Positions 42,916-52,365 of a stretch of DNA of 64,000 bases are shown piece by piece. Position 1 is the first letter of the stretch. Each line of letters starts with the position of its first letter. The stretch is from Kosakonia sp. H02 (GTDB lineage Bacteria; Pseudomonadota; Gammaproteobacteria; Enterobacterales; Enterobacteriaceae), in assembly GCA_030704225.1 (NCBI GenBank), contig CP131915.1, forward strand, positions 3,348,001 to 3,412,000. Reading direction: 5' to 3'. Made by a program: the position numbers and the translations under genes. Below the pieces are notes generated by a model, which was not told the origin of the DNA, did no database searches, and was given only the letters and a program-made list of their open reading frames with translations.

Positions 42916-42980
42916 AGCTTTATCAGGACGTGCGTTATCAGGATGTGGCGAAAAAACTGTTTTACTGCCCTGATAAAGCT
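42916..42980. repeat. Inverted and direct repeats in the zwf-hexR spacer
   Basis: AGCTTTATCAGG (42916-42927) and CCTGATAAAGCT (42969-42980) form a perfect 12-bp inverted repeat around 41 bases. Inside the left arm begins TATCAGGACGTG (42921-42932), repeated with one change as TATCAGGATGTG at 42937-42948. The rest of the 342-base spacer holds the zwf and hexR promoters and no further gene. Confidence 0.65.
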
Positions 42981-43157
42981 GGATATTTGCCCGAAGCTTA
43001 ACGGTTAAAATCCGACGTCGATCATGTTATGAAAAAAAACTACAACATTTCATGTCGTGACTTACCTTTCTGCGCGACGCAGGGGTAATATCAAGCTAAA
43101 TTGCGTTACGATTCCACTTATCGGTGTAATCGTTTTACCATGAGCGTGTTAACACCC

Positions 43158-44027
43158 ATGAATATGCTGGAAAAAATCCAGTCCCGACTGGAACACCTTA
43201 GCAAATCCGAACGTAAAGTCGCGGAAGTGATCCTCGCCGCGCCAGATAACGCAATCCATTCAAGTATTGCTGCGCTTGCCCAGCAAGCGGATGTCAGCGA
43301 ACCGACGGTAAACCGTTTCTGCCGCAGCCTTGATACCCGCGGCTTTCCGGATTTTAAACTGCATCTGGCGCAAAGCCTCGCTAACGGCACGCCCTATGTT
43401 AATCGAAATGTCGATGAAGATGACAGCGTTGAAGCCTATACCGGCAAAATCTTCGAATCCGCGATGGCAAGCCTCGATCATGTGCGTCAGTCGCTGGATA
43501 TGGCTGCGGTTAACCGCGCCGTGGATCTGCTGACGCAGGCAAAGAAAATCGCTTTCTTTGGACTTGGATCTTCCGCTGCTGTCGCGCACGACGCGATGAA
43601 TAAGTTCTTTCGCTTCAATGTGCCGGTGGTCTATTCCGATGACATTGTGCTGCAACGCATGAGTTGTATGAATTGTAGCGATGATGACGTCGTTGTGCTG
43701 ATTTCACATACCGGCAGAACGAAAAATCTGGTCGAGCTTGCGCAACTGGCGCGTGAAAACGATGCCATGGTGATTGCCCTCACCTCCGCGGGTACGCCGC
43801 TTGCGCGGGAAGCGACGCTTGCTATCACGCTGGATGTCCCGGAAGATACCGACATTTATATGCCGATGGTTTCAAGACTTGCGCAACTGACGGTGATTGA
43901 TGTGCTGGCAACCGGCTTTACTTTACGCCGGGGAGCAAAATTCCGGGATAACTTGAAGCGAGTCAAAGAAGCACTGAAAGAATCGCGCTTTGATAAGGAG
44001 CTGCTTATCAAAGACGATAGCCATTAA
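43158..44027 (+). CDS. hexR: HexR, RpiR-family regulator of central carbon metabolism
   Basis: HTH-SIS repressor (YebK) whose ligand is KDPG; controls zwf, edd-eda, pyk and gap genes in gamma-proteobacteria. Protein of 289 residues, as in E. coli. N-terminal HTH (SIAALAQQADVSEPTVNRFC, about residues 37-56) and SIS sugar-phosphate domain (IAFFGLGSSAAVAHDAMNKF, VLISHTGRTKNLVELA). The ATG at 43158 (MNMLEKIQ) is the family start although its Shine-Dalgarno is weak; upstream GTG/ATG codons to 43101 are alternatives. Confidence 0.95.
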   Translation: MNMLEKIQSRLEHLSKSERKVAEVILAAPDNAIHSSIAALAQQADVSEPTVNRFCRSLDTRGFPDFKLHLAQSLANGTPYVNRNVDEDDSVEAYTGKIFESAMASLDHVRQSLDMAAVNRAVDLLTQAKKIAFFGLGSSAAVAHDAMNKFFRFNVPVVYSDDIVLQRMSCMNCSDDDVVVLISHTGRTKNLVELAQLARENDAMVIALTSAGTPLAREATLAITLDVPEDTDIYMPMVSRLAQLTVIDVLATGFTLRRGAKFRDNLKRVKEALKESRFDKELLIKDDSH

Positions 44028-44149
44028 TAGCCCATAAAAAAAACGGTAACATCTTACGCTATTCGGTCCGATGCCCCGCCTTAGCGAGGCGCTTACAACC
44101 GAATTCATGTTCACGCAACACCAAGTTGTTTCAGTCAACGGAGTATTAC

Positions 44150-45592
44150 ATGTCCAGAAGGCTTCGCAGAACCAAAATCGTCACCACCTTAGGCCCGGCC
44201 ACCGACCGCGATAACAACCTTGAAAAGGTTATCGCCGCTGGCGCGAACGTGGTGCGTATGAACTTCTCCCACGGAACACCTGAAGATCATAAATTACGCG
44301 CAGATAAAGTGCGTGAGATTGCGGCAAAACTGGGACGTCATGTTGCTATCCTTGGCGATTTACAGGGACCGAAAATTCGCGTGTCCACCTTTAAGGAAGG
44401 CAAAGTCTTCCTGAATATTGGTGATAAATTCCTGCTCGACGCTAACCTGGGTAAAGGCGAAGGCGATAAAGAGAAAGTCGGGATTGACTATAAAGGCCTG
44501 CCTGCTGACGTCGTGCCTGGCGACATCCTGCTGCTGGATGATGGTCGTGTACAACTTAAGGTGCTGGACGTTCAGGGCATGAAAGTGTTCACCGAAGTCA
44601 CCGTTGGCGGCCCGCTGTCGAATAACAAAGGGATCAACAAGCTGGGCGGCGGTCTTTCTGCTGAAGCGCTGACCGAAAAAGACAAAGCGGACATCGTGAC
44701 CGCTGCGCTGATCGGTGTCGATTACCTGGCGGTCTCCTTCCCACGCTGCGGTGAAGATCTCAATTACGCCCGTCGTCTGGCGCGCGATGCCGGTTGCGAT
44801 GCGAAAATCGTCGCCAAAGTGGAACGTGCTGAAGCGGTTTGCAATCAGGACGCAATGGACGATGTGATCCTTGCCTCCGACGTGGTGATGGTCGCGCGTG
44901 GCGACCTGGGCGTTGAAATTGGCGACCCGGAACTGGTCGGCATCCAGAAAGCGCTGATTCGTCGCGCACGTCAGTTGAACCGCGCAGTGATCACCGCGAC
45001 GCAAATGATGGAGTCGATGATAACCAACCCGATGCCAACCCGCGCCGAAGTGATGGATGTCGCGAACGCCGTGCTTGATGGTACCGATGCGGTGATGCTC
45101 TCAGCGGAAACAGCGGCGGGTCAATATCCTTCCGAAACCGTTGCGGCGATGGCGCGCGTTTGTCTGGGCGCGGAGAAAATCCCGAGCATCAACGTCTCTA
45201 AACACCGCCTTGATATTCAGTTCGATAACGTCGAAGAAGCGATTGCGATGTCCGCAATGTATGCGGCAAACCATCTCAAAGGTGTAACCGCTATCATCTC
45301 CATGACGGAATCTGGCCGTACCGCGCTGATGACGTCGCGCATTAGCTCTGGTCTGCCGATTTTCGCCCTCTCCCGCCATGAGCGTACGTTGAATCTGACA
45401 GCGCTGTACCGTGGCGTGACGCCGGTGTACTTCGACAGTGCAAACGACGGCGTGACCGCCGCACACGATGCGGTCAATCTGCTGCGCGATAAAGGGTATT
45501 TGCTGTCAGGCGATCTGGTGATCGTGACCCAGGGTGATGTGATGAGCACCATTGGGACAACCAACACCACGCGTATTCTGACTGTCGAATAA
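44150..45592 (+). CDS. pykA: Pyruvate kinase II
   Basis: AMP-activated pyruvate kinase making pyruvate and ATP from phosphoenolpyruvate. Protein of 480 residues, as in E. coli PykA. Catalytic stretches are VVRMNFSHGTPEDHK, LGDLQGPKIRVS, AKVERAEAV and MVARGDLGVEIGDP, with ITATQMMESMI. The ATG at 44150 with CGGAG upstream is preferred over the in-frame ATG at 44126. It lies 122 bases after hexR, on the same strand. Confidence 0.96.
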   Translation: MSRRLRRTKIVTTLGPATDRDNNLEKVIAAGANVVRMNFSHGTPEDHKLRADKVREIAAKLGRHVAILGDLQGPKIRVSTFKEGKVFLNIGDKFLLDANLGKGEGDKEKVGIDYKGLPADVVPGDILLLDDGRVQLKVLDVQGMKVFTEVTVGGPLSNNKGINKLGGGLSAEALTEKDKADIVTAALIGVDYLAVSFPRCGEDLNYARRLARDAGCDAKIVAKVERAEAVCNQDAMDDVILASDVVMVARGDLGVEIGDPELVGIQKALIRRARQLNRAVITATQMMESMITNPMPTRAEVMDVANAVLDGTDAVMLSAETAAGQYPSETVAAMARVCLGAEKIPSINVSKHRLDIQFDNVEEAIAMSAMYAANHLKGVTAIISMTESGRTALMTSRISSGLPIFALSRHERTLNLTALYRGVTPVYFDSANDGVTAAHDAVNLLRDKGYLLSGDLVIVTQGDVMSTIGTTNTTRILTVE

Positions 45593-45610
45593 TTGCCATT
45601 CAGGAAAGTT

Positions 45611-45638
45611 AAAGGCCTCTCAGTGAGAGGCCTTTTTT
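45611..45638 (+). terminator. Rho-independent terminator after pykA
   Basis: AAGGCCTCTC/GAGAGGCCTT with a 3-base loop and T6-7 starts 18 bases after the pykA stop and ends just before the convergent lpxM stop. Confidence 0.9.
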
Positions 45639-45643
45639 ATGGC

Positions 45644-46615
45644 TTATTTCTTTGGGAAGAGATCTTTACGCTTGTAGGGCTCGGTCTCGCCGGGCTTGCG
45701 CGTTTTCAACAACTTGAGGATCCAGGTGTACTGCTCAAGATGCGGGCCGACAAACGCTTCCACCTCTTCGTTCATACGCCGGGCAATGGTGTTGTCATCC
45801 ACCGTCAGCAAATCATCCATCGGCGGTCGCACCTTGATGATTAAGCGGTGTGATTTAGCGTCGTAAACCGGGAACAGCGGCACCACACGCGCACGACACA
45901 CTTTCATCAGGCGACCGATAGCGGGCAGCGTGGCTTTGTAGGTGGCAAAAAAATCGACGAATTCACTGTGCTCAGCGCCATGATCCTGGTCTGGCAGATA
46001 GTAGCCCCAATAGCCCTGGCGGATCGAATGAATAAAGGGTTTGATACCGTCACTGCGCGCATGCAGGCGGCCGCCATAACGCCGACGCACCGAGTTCCAC
46101 ACGTAATCGAGCACTTTATTGCCCTGATTATGGAACATCGCCGCAATTTTTTGCCCCTGCGACGCCATCAGCATTGCCGGAATATCCACTCCCCAGGCAT
46201 GCGGAACGAGGAAAATCACTTTCTCGTCGTTGCGGCGCATCTCATCGATGATCTCCTGGCCCTGCCACTCCACGCGTGACTTAACCTTGTCCGGGCCGCG
46301 AACCGCCAGTTCGGCCATCAGCACCATCGCCTGCGGCGCAGTGGCAAACATCTCATCAATAATGGCTTCCCGTTGCGCATCGCTCTTTTCCGGGAAGCAG
46401 TAGGATAAATTAATCTGCGCACGGCGGCGGGCACTTTTACCGAAGCGCCCGGCCAGACGGCCCAGTTTGCCGAGCAGCGGATCGCGAACCGCAGGCGGGA
46501 TCATCGCTGCGCCCATAAAAGCCAGTACACCAAGCCAGGCACCCCAGTGGCGCGGATGGCGAAACTCACTCTCAAATTCCGGAATGTACTCAATGTTATT
46601 TTTTTTCGTTTCCAT
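45644..46615 (-). CDS. lpxM: Lipid A myristoyltransferase LpxM (MsbB)
   Basis: Adds the last acyl chain (myristate) to Kdo2-lipid A. Protein of 323 residues, as in E. coli. One N-terminal membrane helix (about 28-50), the acyltransferase HX4D motif HAWGVD in FLVPHAWGVDIPAMLMA, and DGIKPFIHSIRQGYWGYYLP. The ATG at 46615 (METKKNNIEYIPEF) is the family start. The last six bases before its stop adjoin the pykA terminator. Confidence 0.95.
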   Translation of the reverse strand: METKKNNIEYIPEFESEFRHPRHWGAWLGVLAFMGAAMIPPAVRDPLLGKLGRLAGRFGKSARRRAQINLSYCFPEKSDAQREAIIDEMFATAPQAMVLMAELAVRGPDKVKSRVEWQGQEIIDEMRRNDEKVIFLVPHAWGVDIPAMLMASQGQKIAAMFHNQGNKVLDYVWNSVRRRYGGRLHARSDGIKPFIHSIRQGYWGYYLPDQDHGAEHSEFVDFFATYKATLPAIGRLMKVCRARVVPLFPVYDAKSHRLIIKVRPPMDDLLTVDDNTIARRMNEEVEAFVGPHLEQYTWILKLLKTRKPGETEPYKRKDLFPKK

Positions 46616-46689
46616 GCAGCGTCCGCAGGCCAAAGGTAAATCAAAAAGATAATGGGATAGTGTAGCGATGCCTCATCTTTCACACAAAA

Positions 46690-46722
46690 GAAAAAGCCGA
46701 TGCGAAGACGGCATCGGCTTTA
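46690..46722 (-). terminator. Rho-independent terminator after mepM
   Basis: On the minus strand AAAGCCGATGC/GCATCGGCTTT with a 7-base loop is followed by T5, between mepM and lpxM. Confidence 0.88.
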
Positions 46723-46743
46723 GACGCACCTTTGTTATACAAA

Positions 46744-48069
46744 TCAGTCAATGCGCAGTTGCGGCAAGACCTCTTTAACCTGTGCGAGGTAATCTTTACG
46801 ATCCGAGCCGCTCAGCCCTTCGGTTCTCGGCAGTTTCGCCGTTAACGGGTTGACCGCCTGCTGGTTAATCCACACTTCGTAATGCAGGTGCGGGCCGGTA
46901 GAGCGCCCGGTGTTGCCCGACAGCGCAATACGATCGCCGCGCTTCACTTTCTGCCCTGGTTTCACCAACAGCTTACGCAGGTGCATATAGCGCGTGGTAT
47001 AGGTGCGCCCATGACGGATAGCAATATAGTTGCCTGCCGCACCGCTGCGTTTCGCGATAACCACTTCACCGTCACCGACAGCGAGCACCGGCGTCCCCTG
47101 CGGCAGGGCGAAATCGACACCTTTGTGCGGTGCTACGCGCCCGGTCACCGGGTTCAGGCGGCGCGGATCAAAGTTGGAGGAGACGCGGAACTGTTTCGAG
47201 GTCGGGAAACGCATAAAGCCTTTCGCCAGACCCGTACCGTTGCGATCGTAGAACTTGCCGTCTTCGGCACGAAACGCATAGTAATCTTTGCCATCAGAAC
47301 GCAAACGCACGCCCAGTAACTGGCTCTGTTCCTGCTTGCCTTCCAGCATTTCGCGGGACATCAGCACGGAGAACTCGTCGCCTTTTTTCAGCTTGCGGAA
47401 GTCCATTTGCCACTGCATGGCTTTAATGACTGAACTCACTTCACCACTGGTTAAACCGGCTTCTTTGGCGCTGGAGACGAAACTTCCGCCGACAGTGCCT
47501 TTCAACACCGCATTCACCCAGTCGCCCTGCTGCATTTCACTGCTCATTTTGAAACCGTTTTCGCTACGATCGTAGGTGCGGGTTTCGCGGCGCGACATCT
47601 CCCAGGTCAGGCGTTGCAGATCGCCATCCGCCGTCAGTGTCCAGGAGAGCTGTTGACCAATTTTCAGGTTACGCAGTTCTTTATCGGCAGCGGCAAGCTG
47701 GGTGATATTGCCCATGTCAATGCCGTACTGATTCAGAATGCTGCTCAGCGTATCGCCGGTAGATACCACATATTCATGGACACCGGCTTCATTGGCGGTC
47801 TTCTCGTCCAGTTCATCCTGCGGGATATCATCGACATCGTCCGCACCAGACTGATCGATAGGCTCACTGGCTTCAGGAAGCAGAGAACGGATCTCGTTTT
47901 TCGGTAACTCGATTGCTTTCACAATCGGAGTTGTGGATTCGGGGTGATAAACATAAGGCCGCCAGACGGCGACGGTGAGTGTCAGTACTGTAAGCGACCC
48001 CAGCATAACGCGGTGGGGTCGGGGCAGATTATTAAATGCCAGAGCGACAGAGCGGGCTATCTGTTGCAC
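46744..48069 (-). CDS. mepM: Murein DD-endopeptidase MepM
   Basis: Cuts D-Ala-mDAP crosslinks to let new murein in. Protein of 441 residues (440 in E. coli). N-terminal membrane anchor (about 20-40), acidic region, LysM domain (YVVSTGDTLSSILNQYGIDM, about residues 99-145), OapA-like middle, and C-terminal M23 peptidase with HKGVDFALPQGTPVLAVGDG and GPHLHYEVW. It is adjacent to znuA, a neighbour order conserved in E. coli. Confidence 0.95.
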   Translation of the reverse strand: MQQIARSVALAFNNLPRPHRVMLGSLTVLTLTVAVWRPYVYHPESTTPIVKAIELPKNEIRSLLPEASEPIDQSGADDVDDIPQDELDEKTANEAGVHEYVVSTGDTLSSILNQYGIDMGNITQLAAADKELRNLKIGQQLSWTLTADGDLQRLTWEMSRRETRTYDRSENGFKMSSEMQQGDWVNAVLKGTVGGSFVSSAKEAGLTSGEVSSVIKAMQWQMDFRKLKKGDEFSVLMSREMLEGKQEQSQLLGVRLRSDGKDYYAFRAEDGKFYDRNGTGLAKGFMRFPTSKQFRVSSNFDPRRLNPVTGRVAPHKGVDFALPQGTPVLAVGDGEVVIAKRSGAAGNYIAIRHGRTYTTRYMHLRKLLVKPGQKVKRGDRIALSGNTGRSTGPHLHYEVWINQQAVNPLTAKLPRTEGLSGSDRKDYLAQVKEVLPQLRID

Positions 48070-48084
48070 GTATTCACTTCCTCG

Positions 48085-49029
48085 TTATTCTCCTTTCAGG
48101 CAGCTCGCATACTGGTGAGAGAGTTGGGTAAGGAACTGGGGATAGCTCTCTTTACCTAACTTGATACTGATGCCAAGTGGATCCAACGTTCCCATTCGAA
48201 CGGATGTCCCTCGTGCGACAGCTTCAACGACCGCTGGCCTGAACTGTGGCTCAGCAAAAACGCACGTTGCTTTTTGCTCAACCAACTGTGTTCGTATTTC
48301 ATGTAAACGCTGCGCACCAGGCTGAATTTCAGGATTGACGGTAAAATGACCCAGCGGAGTCAGCCCGTAGTGTTTTTCAAAGTAGCCATAGGCGTCATGA
48401 AAAACGAAATACCCCTTCCCTTTCAGCGGTGCCAGCTCGTTACCGACCTGCTTATCGGCCTGGGCTAATGATGCCTCAAATGCCTGTAGGTTGGCGTCAA
48501 GCCTGGCTCGACTTTGCGGCATAACTTCCACTAATTTATCGTGGATTGCAACCGCTGAGAGCCGCGCAATCTCAGGGGAAAGCCACAAATGCATGTTGTA
48601 TTCACCATGATGGTGATGTTCGTCACCTTTTTCATCGTGGTGATGTGCGTCATGGTTTTCATGCTCATCTTCATCCGAGCCTTTCATGAGCAAAGATTTC
48701 ACGCCATCAAGTTGCGCCATCACCACCTGTTTTTGCGCAGGCACTTGCTGCGCAGAGCGCGCCATAAAGGCTTCCATCTCCGGGCCAACCCAAAAGAGTA
48801 AGTCCGCGTTCTGTAAGCGTTTTACATCAGATGGGCGCAACGAGTAATCATGCTCAGATGCGCCATCAGGCAACAAGACTTCGGTGGTGGTCACGCCATC
48901 AGCAATGGCCGAAGCGATAAAGCCCAGCGGCTTCAGGGAAGTGACGACGGCAGCGTTAGCGGATTGTGCTAAACCTGTAATAAGTGCTACTGAAACCGCA
49001 GCGCAAAGAAGCGTATTTTTATGTAACAT
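48085..49029 (-). CDS. znuA: Zinc ABC transporter substrate-binding protein ZnuA
   Basis: Periplasmic high-affinity zinc-binding protein. Protein of 314 residues from the ATG at 49029, with a signal peptide ending near SANAAVV. A His/Asp/Glu-rich mobile loop follows at about residues 120-145 (HENHDAHHHDEKGDEHHHHG). Metal ligand regions are GASEHDYSLRP, HLWLSPEIA and YFVFHDAYGYFEKHYG. An ATG at 49044 would add five residues. Divergent from znuCB across a Zur operator. Confidence 0.95.
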   Translation of the reverse strand: MLHKNTLLCAAVSVALITGLAQSANAAVVTSLKPLGFIASAIADGVTTTEVLLPDGASEHDYSLRPSDVKRLQNADLLFWVGPEMEAFMARSAQQVPAQKQVVMAQLDGVKSLLMKGSDEDEHENHDAHHHDEKGDEHHHHGEYNMHLWLSPEIARLSAVAIHDKLVEVMPQSRARLDANLQAFEASLAQADKQVGNELAPLKGKGYFVFHDAYGYFEKHYGLTPLGHFTVNPEIQPGAQRLHEIRTQLVEQKATCVFAEPQFRPAVVEAVARGTSVRMGTLDPLGISIKLGKESYPQFLTQLSHQYASCLKGE

Positions 49030-49059
49030 AATGCGACTATTCATCGTAATGGGTGGGTG

Positions 49060-49080
49060 GAATGTGATATTATAACATTC
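49060..49080. promoter_or_regulatory. Zur operator between znuA and znuC
   Basis: A 21-base near-palindrome, GAATGTGATA...TATAACATTC, matches the Zur box of the E. coli znu divergent promoter. It is placed 31 bases from znuA and 28 bases from znuC, so zinc-loaded Zur would block both. Confidence 0.88.
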
Positions 49081-49107
49081 GACACTTTGCGCAACCCCTT
49101 AAATGCT

Positions 49108-49863
49108 ATGACGAATCTTGTAACGCTCGAAAATATCACTGTCGCATTCGGCCAACGCCGCGTCCTGTCTGACATTTCATTGAATTTGCGTCCCGGTAAA
49201 ATTTTGACGCTTCTCGGCCCAAATGGCGCGGGAAAATCCACGCTGGTGCGTGTAGTGCTGGGGCTGGTAGCACCCGATTCCGGAGTTATCAAGCGCGACA
49301 AATCCCTGCGCATCGGCTATGTGCCGCAAAAATTGCAGCTTGATGCAACGCTGCCGCTGACCGTTGGACGGTTTATGCGCCTGCGCCCCGGCACAAGCAA
49401 AGAGGATATTCTCCCGGCGCTAAAACGCGTTCAGGCGGCACATCTGATTGATGCCCCGCTGCAAAAACTCTCCGGCGGCGAAATGCAACGCGTTTTACTC
49501 GCCCGCGCGCTGCTTAATCGCCCGCAGTTGCTGGTGCTTGATGAGCCGACCCAGGGCGTGGACGTTAATGGTCAGGTCGCGTTGTACAACTTGATCGATC
49601 AGTTGCGCAAAGAGCTGGAGTGCGCCGTCCTGATGGTCTCTCACGATCTGCATCTGGTGATGGCGAAAACCGATGAGGTGCTATGCCTGAATCAGCATAT
49701 TTGCTGTTCAGGGACACCGGAAGTGGTTTCCATGCACCCGGAATTTATCTCCATGTTCGGCCAGCGCGGCGCAGAACAACTTGGTATTTACCGCCATAAT
49801 CACAATCACCGCCACGATCTTCAGGGCCGCATTGTACTGCGTCAGGGTAACGGACACTCATGA
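49108..49863 (+). CDS. znuC: Zinc ABC transporter ATP-binding protein ZnuC
   Basis: ATPase of the zinc importer, 251 residues, as in E. coli. Walker A GPNGAGKST (about residues 37-45), signature LSGGE, Walker B LLVLDEPT, and His-rich C terminus (YRHNHNHRHDLQGR). The ATG at 49108 gives the family start; an earlier GTG at 49057 lies in the Zur box. It overlaps znuB by 4 bases (ATGA). Confidence 0.96.
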   Translation: MTNLVTLENITVAFGQRRVLSDISLNLRPGKILTLLGPNGAGKSTLVRVVLGLVAPDSGVIKRDKSLRIGYVPQKLQLDATLPLTVGRFMRLRPGTSKEDILPALKRVQAAHLIDAPLQKLSGGEMQRVLLARALLNRPQLLVLDEPTQGVDVNGQVALYNLIDQLRKELECAVLMVSHDLHLVMAKTDEVLCLNQHICCSGTPEVVSMHPEFISMFGQRGAEQLGIYRHNHNHRHDLQGRIVLRQGNGHS

Positions 49864-50645
49864 TTGAATTACTTCTGCCCGGCTGGCTGGCCGGGATTAT
49901 GCTTGCCTGCGCCGCCGGGCCGCTGGGCTCTTTTGTCGTCTGGCGACGGATGTCCTATTTCGGCGACACGCTGGCACATGCTTCTTTGCTCGGCGTCGCC
50001 TTTGGTCTGCTGCTGGATATTAATCCGTTTTACGCAGTGATTGCCGTCACCTTGCTGCTCGCCGCCGGGCTGGTGTGGCTGGAAAAACGTCCTCATCTGG
50101 CGGTTGATACATTGTTGGGGATTATGGCCCACAGTGCGCTGTCGCTCGGCCTGGTCGTGGTCAGTTTAATGTCAAATATCCGCGTGGATTTGATGGCGTA
50201 TCTGTTCGGCGATTTGCTGGCCGTCACGCCGGAAGATCTTGTTGCTATCGCCTCCGGGGTGGTGCTGGTGCTGGGGATCCTGCTCTGGCAATGGCGCAAT
50301 TTGCTGTCGATGACCATCAGCCCGGAGCTGGCATTTGTCGATGGCGTCAAATTGCAACGCGTAAAACTGCTGTTGATGCTGGTCACTGCCCTGACGATTG
50401 GTGTAGCAATGAAATTTGTCGGTGCGCTGATTATCACTTCTTTGCTGATTATCCCCGCCGCAACGGCGCGACGCTTTGCGCGCACGCCGGAGCAGATGGC
50501 TGGGGTAGCAGTAGGTGTGGGAATGATTGCCGTCACCGGCGGGCTGACTTTTTCGGCGCTTTACGATACGCCCGCTGGCCCGTCCGTGGTGCTGTGCGCG
50601 GCGGTGTTATTTATCTTCAGCATGATGAAAAAACCCGCCAGTTGA
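49860..50645 (+). CDS. znuB: Zinc ABC transporter permease ZnuB
   Basis: Membrane permease of the ABC-3 metal-importer family, 261 residues, as in E. coli, with about eight helices. SYFGDTLAHASLLGVAFGLL near residue 35 and ALTIGVAMKFVGALIITSLL are family hallmarks. It overlaps znuC by 4 bases, so translation is coupled. Convergent with ruvB; a hairpin lies between them (GCCAGCG/CGCTGGC near 50653-50681) without a T run. Confidence 0.95.
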   Translation: MIELLLPGWLAGIMLACAAGPLGSFVVWRRMSYFGDTLAHASLLGVAFGLLLDINPFYAVIAVTLLLAAGLVWLEKRPHLAVDTLLGIMAHSALSLGLVVVSLMSNIRVDLMAYLFGDLLAVTPEDLVAIASGVVLVLGILLWQWRNLLSMTISPELAFVDGVKLQRVKLLLMLVTALTIGVAMKFVGALIITSLLIIPAATARRFARTPEQMAGVAVGVGMIAVTGGLTFSALYDTPAGPSVVLCAAVLFIFSMMKKPAS

Positions 50646-50684
50646 ACCTTGCAGCCAGCGCCGCCATTAGCGAACGCTGGCGCT

Positions 50685-51695
50685 TCAGGGCATTTCCGGC
50701 GGCGTAATGCCAAAGTGGTTCCACGCCCTTACCGTCGCCATTCGCCCGCGCGGCGTACGTTGCAAAAAGCCTTGCTGGATCAGATACGGCTCAAGCACGT
50801 CTTCAATCGTTTCACGCTCTTCACCAATCGCTGCGGCAAGGTTATCCAGCCCGACCGGGCCACCAAAGAATTTGTCGATAACTGCCAGCAAGAGTTTGCG
50901 GTCCATATAGTCGAAACCCTGCGCATCAACATTGAGCATATCCAGCGCCTGAGCAGCGATGTCCGCCGTGATATCGCCGTCATGCTTCACTTCGGCAAAA
51001 TCGCGTACGCGGCGCAGTAGCCGGTTAGCAATACGCGGTGTGCCGCGCGAACGACGCGCCACTTCCAGCGCCCCCTCTTCGCTCATCTCCAGCCCCATAT
51101 AGCGCGCGCTACGGCCAACAATATGTTGCAGATCGGCAACCTGATAAAACTCCAGTCGTTGCACGATACCAAAGCGATCGCGCAGCGGTGACGTCAGTGA
51201 ACCGGCGCGGGTGGTTGCGCCAATCAGGGTAAACGGTGGCAGATCGATTTTAATGGAGCGCGCCGCCGGGCCTTCGCCAATCATGATATCGAGTTGGTAA
51301 TCTTCCATTGCCGGATAGAGCACCTCTTCCACAACCGGTGAGAGGCGGTGAATTTCATCGATAAACAGCACATCATGCGGTTCAAGGTTGGTGAGCATAG
51401 CGGCCAGATCGCCCGCTTTTTCCAGCACCGGGCCGGAGGTGGTGCGCAGGTTGACGCCCATTTCGTTGGCAACAATATTCGCCAGCGTCGTTTTACCAAG
51501 GCCAGGCGGGCCGAAGATCAGCAGATGGTCCAGCGCGTCACCGCGCAGTTTCGCCGCCTGAATAAAGATCTCCATCTGGGAGCGAACCTGCGGCTGACCG
51601 ATATACTCATCGAGCATTTTAGGACGGATCGCCCGATCCGCGACTTCTTCTACAATTGTGCTGGCGGCGGCAACCAGGCGGTCTGCTTCAATCAT
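50685..51695 (-). CDS. ruvB: Holliday junction branch migration helicase RuvB
   Basis: AAA+ motor of the RuvABC resolvasome. Protein of 336 residues, as in E. coli. Walker A FGPPGLGKTTLA, Walker B DVLFIDEIHRL, sensor 1 GATTRAGSLTSPLRDRFG, arginine finger region RSRGTPRIANRLLRR and C-terminal winged helix. It follows ruvA by 8 bases in an SOS operon. Confidence 0.97.
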   Translation of the reverse strand: MIEADRLVAAASTIVEEVADRAIRPKMLDEYIGQPQVRSQMEIFIQAAKLRGDALDHLLIFGPPGLGKTTLANIVANEMGVNLRTTSGPVLEKAGDLAAMLTNLEPHDVLFIDEIHRLSPVVEEVLYPAMEDYQLDIMIGEGPAARSIKIDLPPFTLIGATTRAGSLTSPLRDRFGIVQRLEFYQVADLQHIVGRSARYMGLEMSEEGALEVARRSRGTPRIANRLLRRVRDFAEVKHDGDITADIAAQALDMLNVDAQGFDYMDRKLLLAVIDKFFGGPVGLDNLAAAIGEERETIEDVLEPYLIQQGFLQRTPRGRMATVRAWNHFGITPPEMP

Positions 51696-51703
51696 CCTCT
51701 ACC

Positions 51704-52315
51704 TCACAATGCCGCGCGCAGCGCTTCACGGATCAGGGTTTCACTGTTGGCGTCCGGACGGGCGATTTTGCTTATCATCCGGCTGGCTTCCTGAGGTTTA
51801 TAGCCCAGCGCCACCAGCGCGGCAACCGCTTCTTGTTCTGCGTCATCTGTTGCCGGGCTTGCAGGTGAAGTCAGTACCAGATCGGCGGCTGGCGTAAAGA
51901 GATCGCCATGCAGGCCTTTAAAGCGGTCTTTCATCTCAACAATCAGGCGCTCTGCCGTTTTCTTACCGATGCCCGGCAGTTTGACCAGCGCTGCGGGATC
52001 TTCGCGTTCAACGGCGTTAACAAATTGCTGCGCCGACATGCCGGATAAAATCGCCAGCGCCAGCTTTGGCCCTACGCCGTTGGTTTTGATCAGTTCACGA
52101 AACAGGGTGCGTTCTTGTTTGTTGTTAAACCCGTACAGCAGTTGCGCATCTTCACGTACCACAAACTGAGTGAAGACGATTGCCTCTTTGCCGGCGTCCG
52201 GCAATTCATAGAAACAGGTCATCGGCATATGGACTTCATACCCTACGCCCCCGACTTCCAGCACAACCAATGGGGGTTGTTTTTCTACAATGATGCCTCT
52301 GAGTCTGCCTATCAC
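51704..52315 (-). CDS. ruvA: Holliday junction-binding protein RuvA
   Basis: Tetrameric junction-binding protein that loads RuvB. Protein of 203 residues, as in E. coli, starting with GTG at 52315 after a clear CAGGAG site. OB-fold N terminus (MIGRLRGIIVEKQPP), two HhH motifs (TNGVGPKLALAIL and LPGIGKKTAERLI), and a flexible link to the RuvB-binding C-terminal domain. A LexA box lies 51 bases upstream. Confidence 0.96.
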   Translation of the reverse strand: MIGRLRGIIVEKQPPLVVLEVGGVGYEVHMPMTCFYELPDAGKEAIVFTQFVVREDAQLLYGFNNKQERTLFRELIKTNGVGPKLALAILSGMSAQQFVNAVEREDPAALVKLPGIGKKTAERLIVEMKDRFKGLHGDLFTPAADLVLTSPASPATDDAEQEAVAALVALGYKPQEASRMISKIARPDANSETLIREALRAAL

Positions 52316-52365
52316 GTGACGCTCCTGCGTTAAAGGCTTAAAGGAATGCTGTATCATAAAAAAAG

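Noticed and set aside
50653..50683. Hairpin between znuB and ruvB as a terminator
   Set aside because: The stem GCCAGCG/CGCTGGC is good but no T run follows on either strand.
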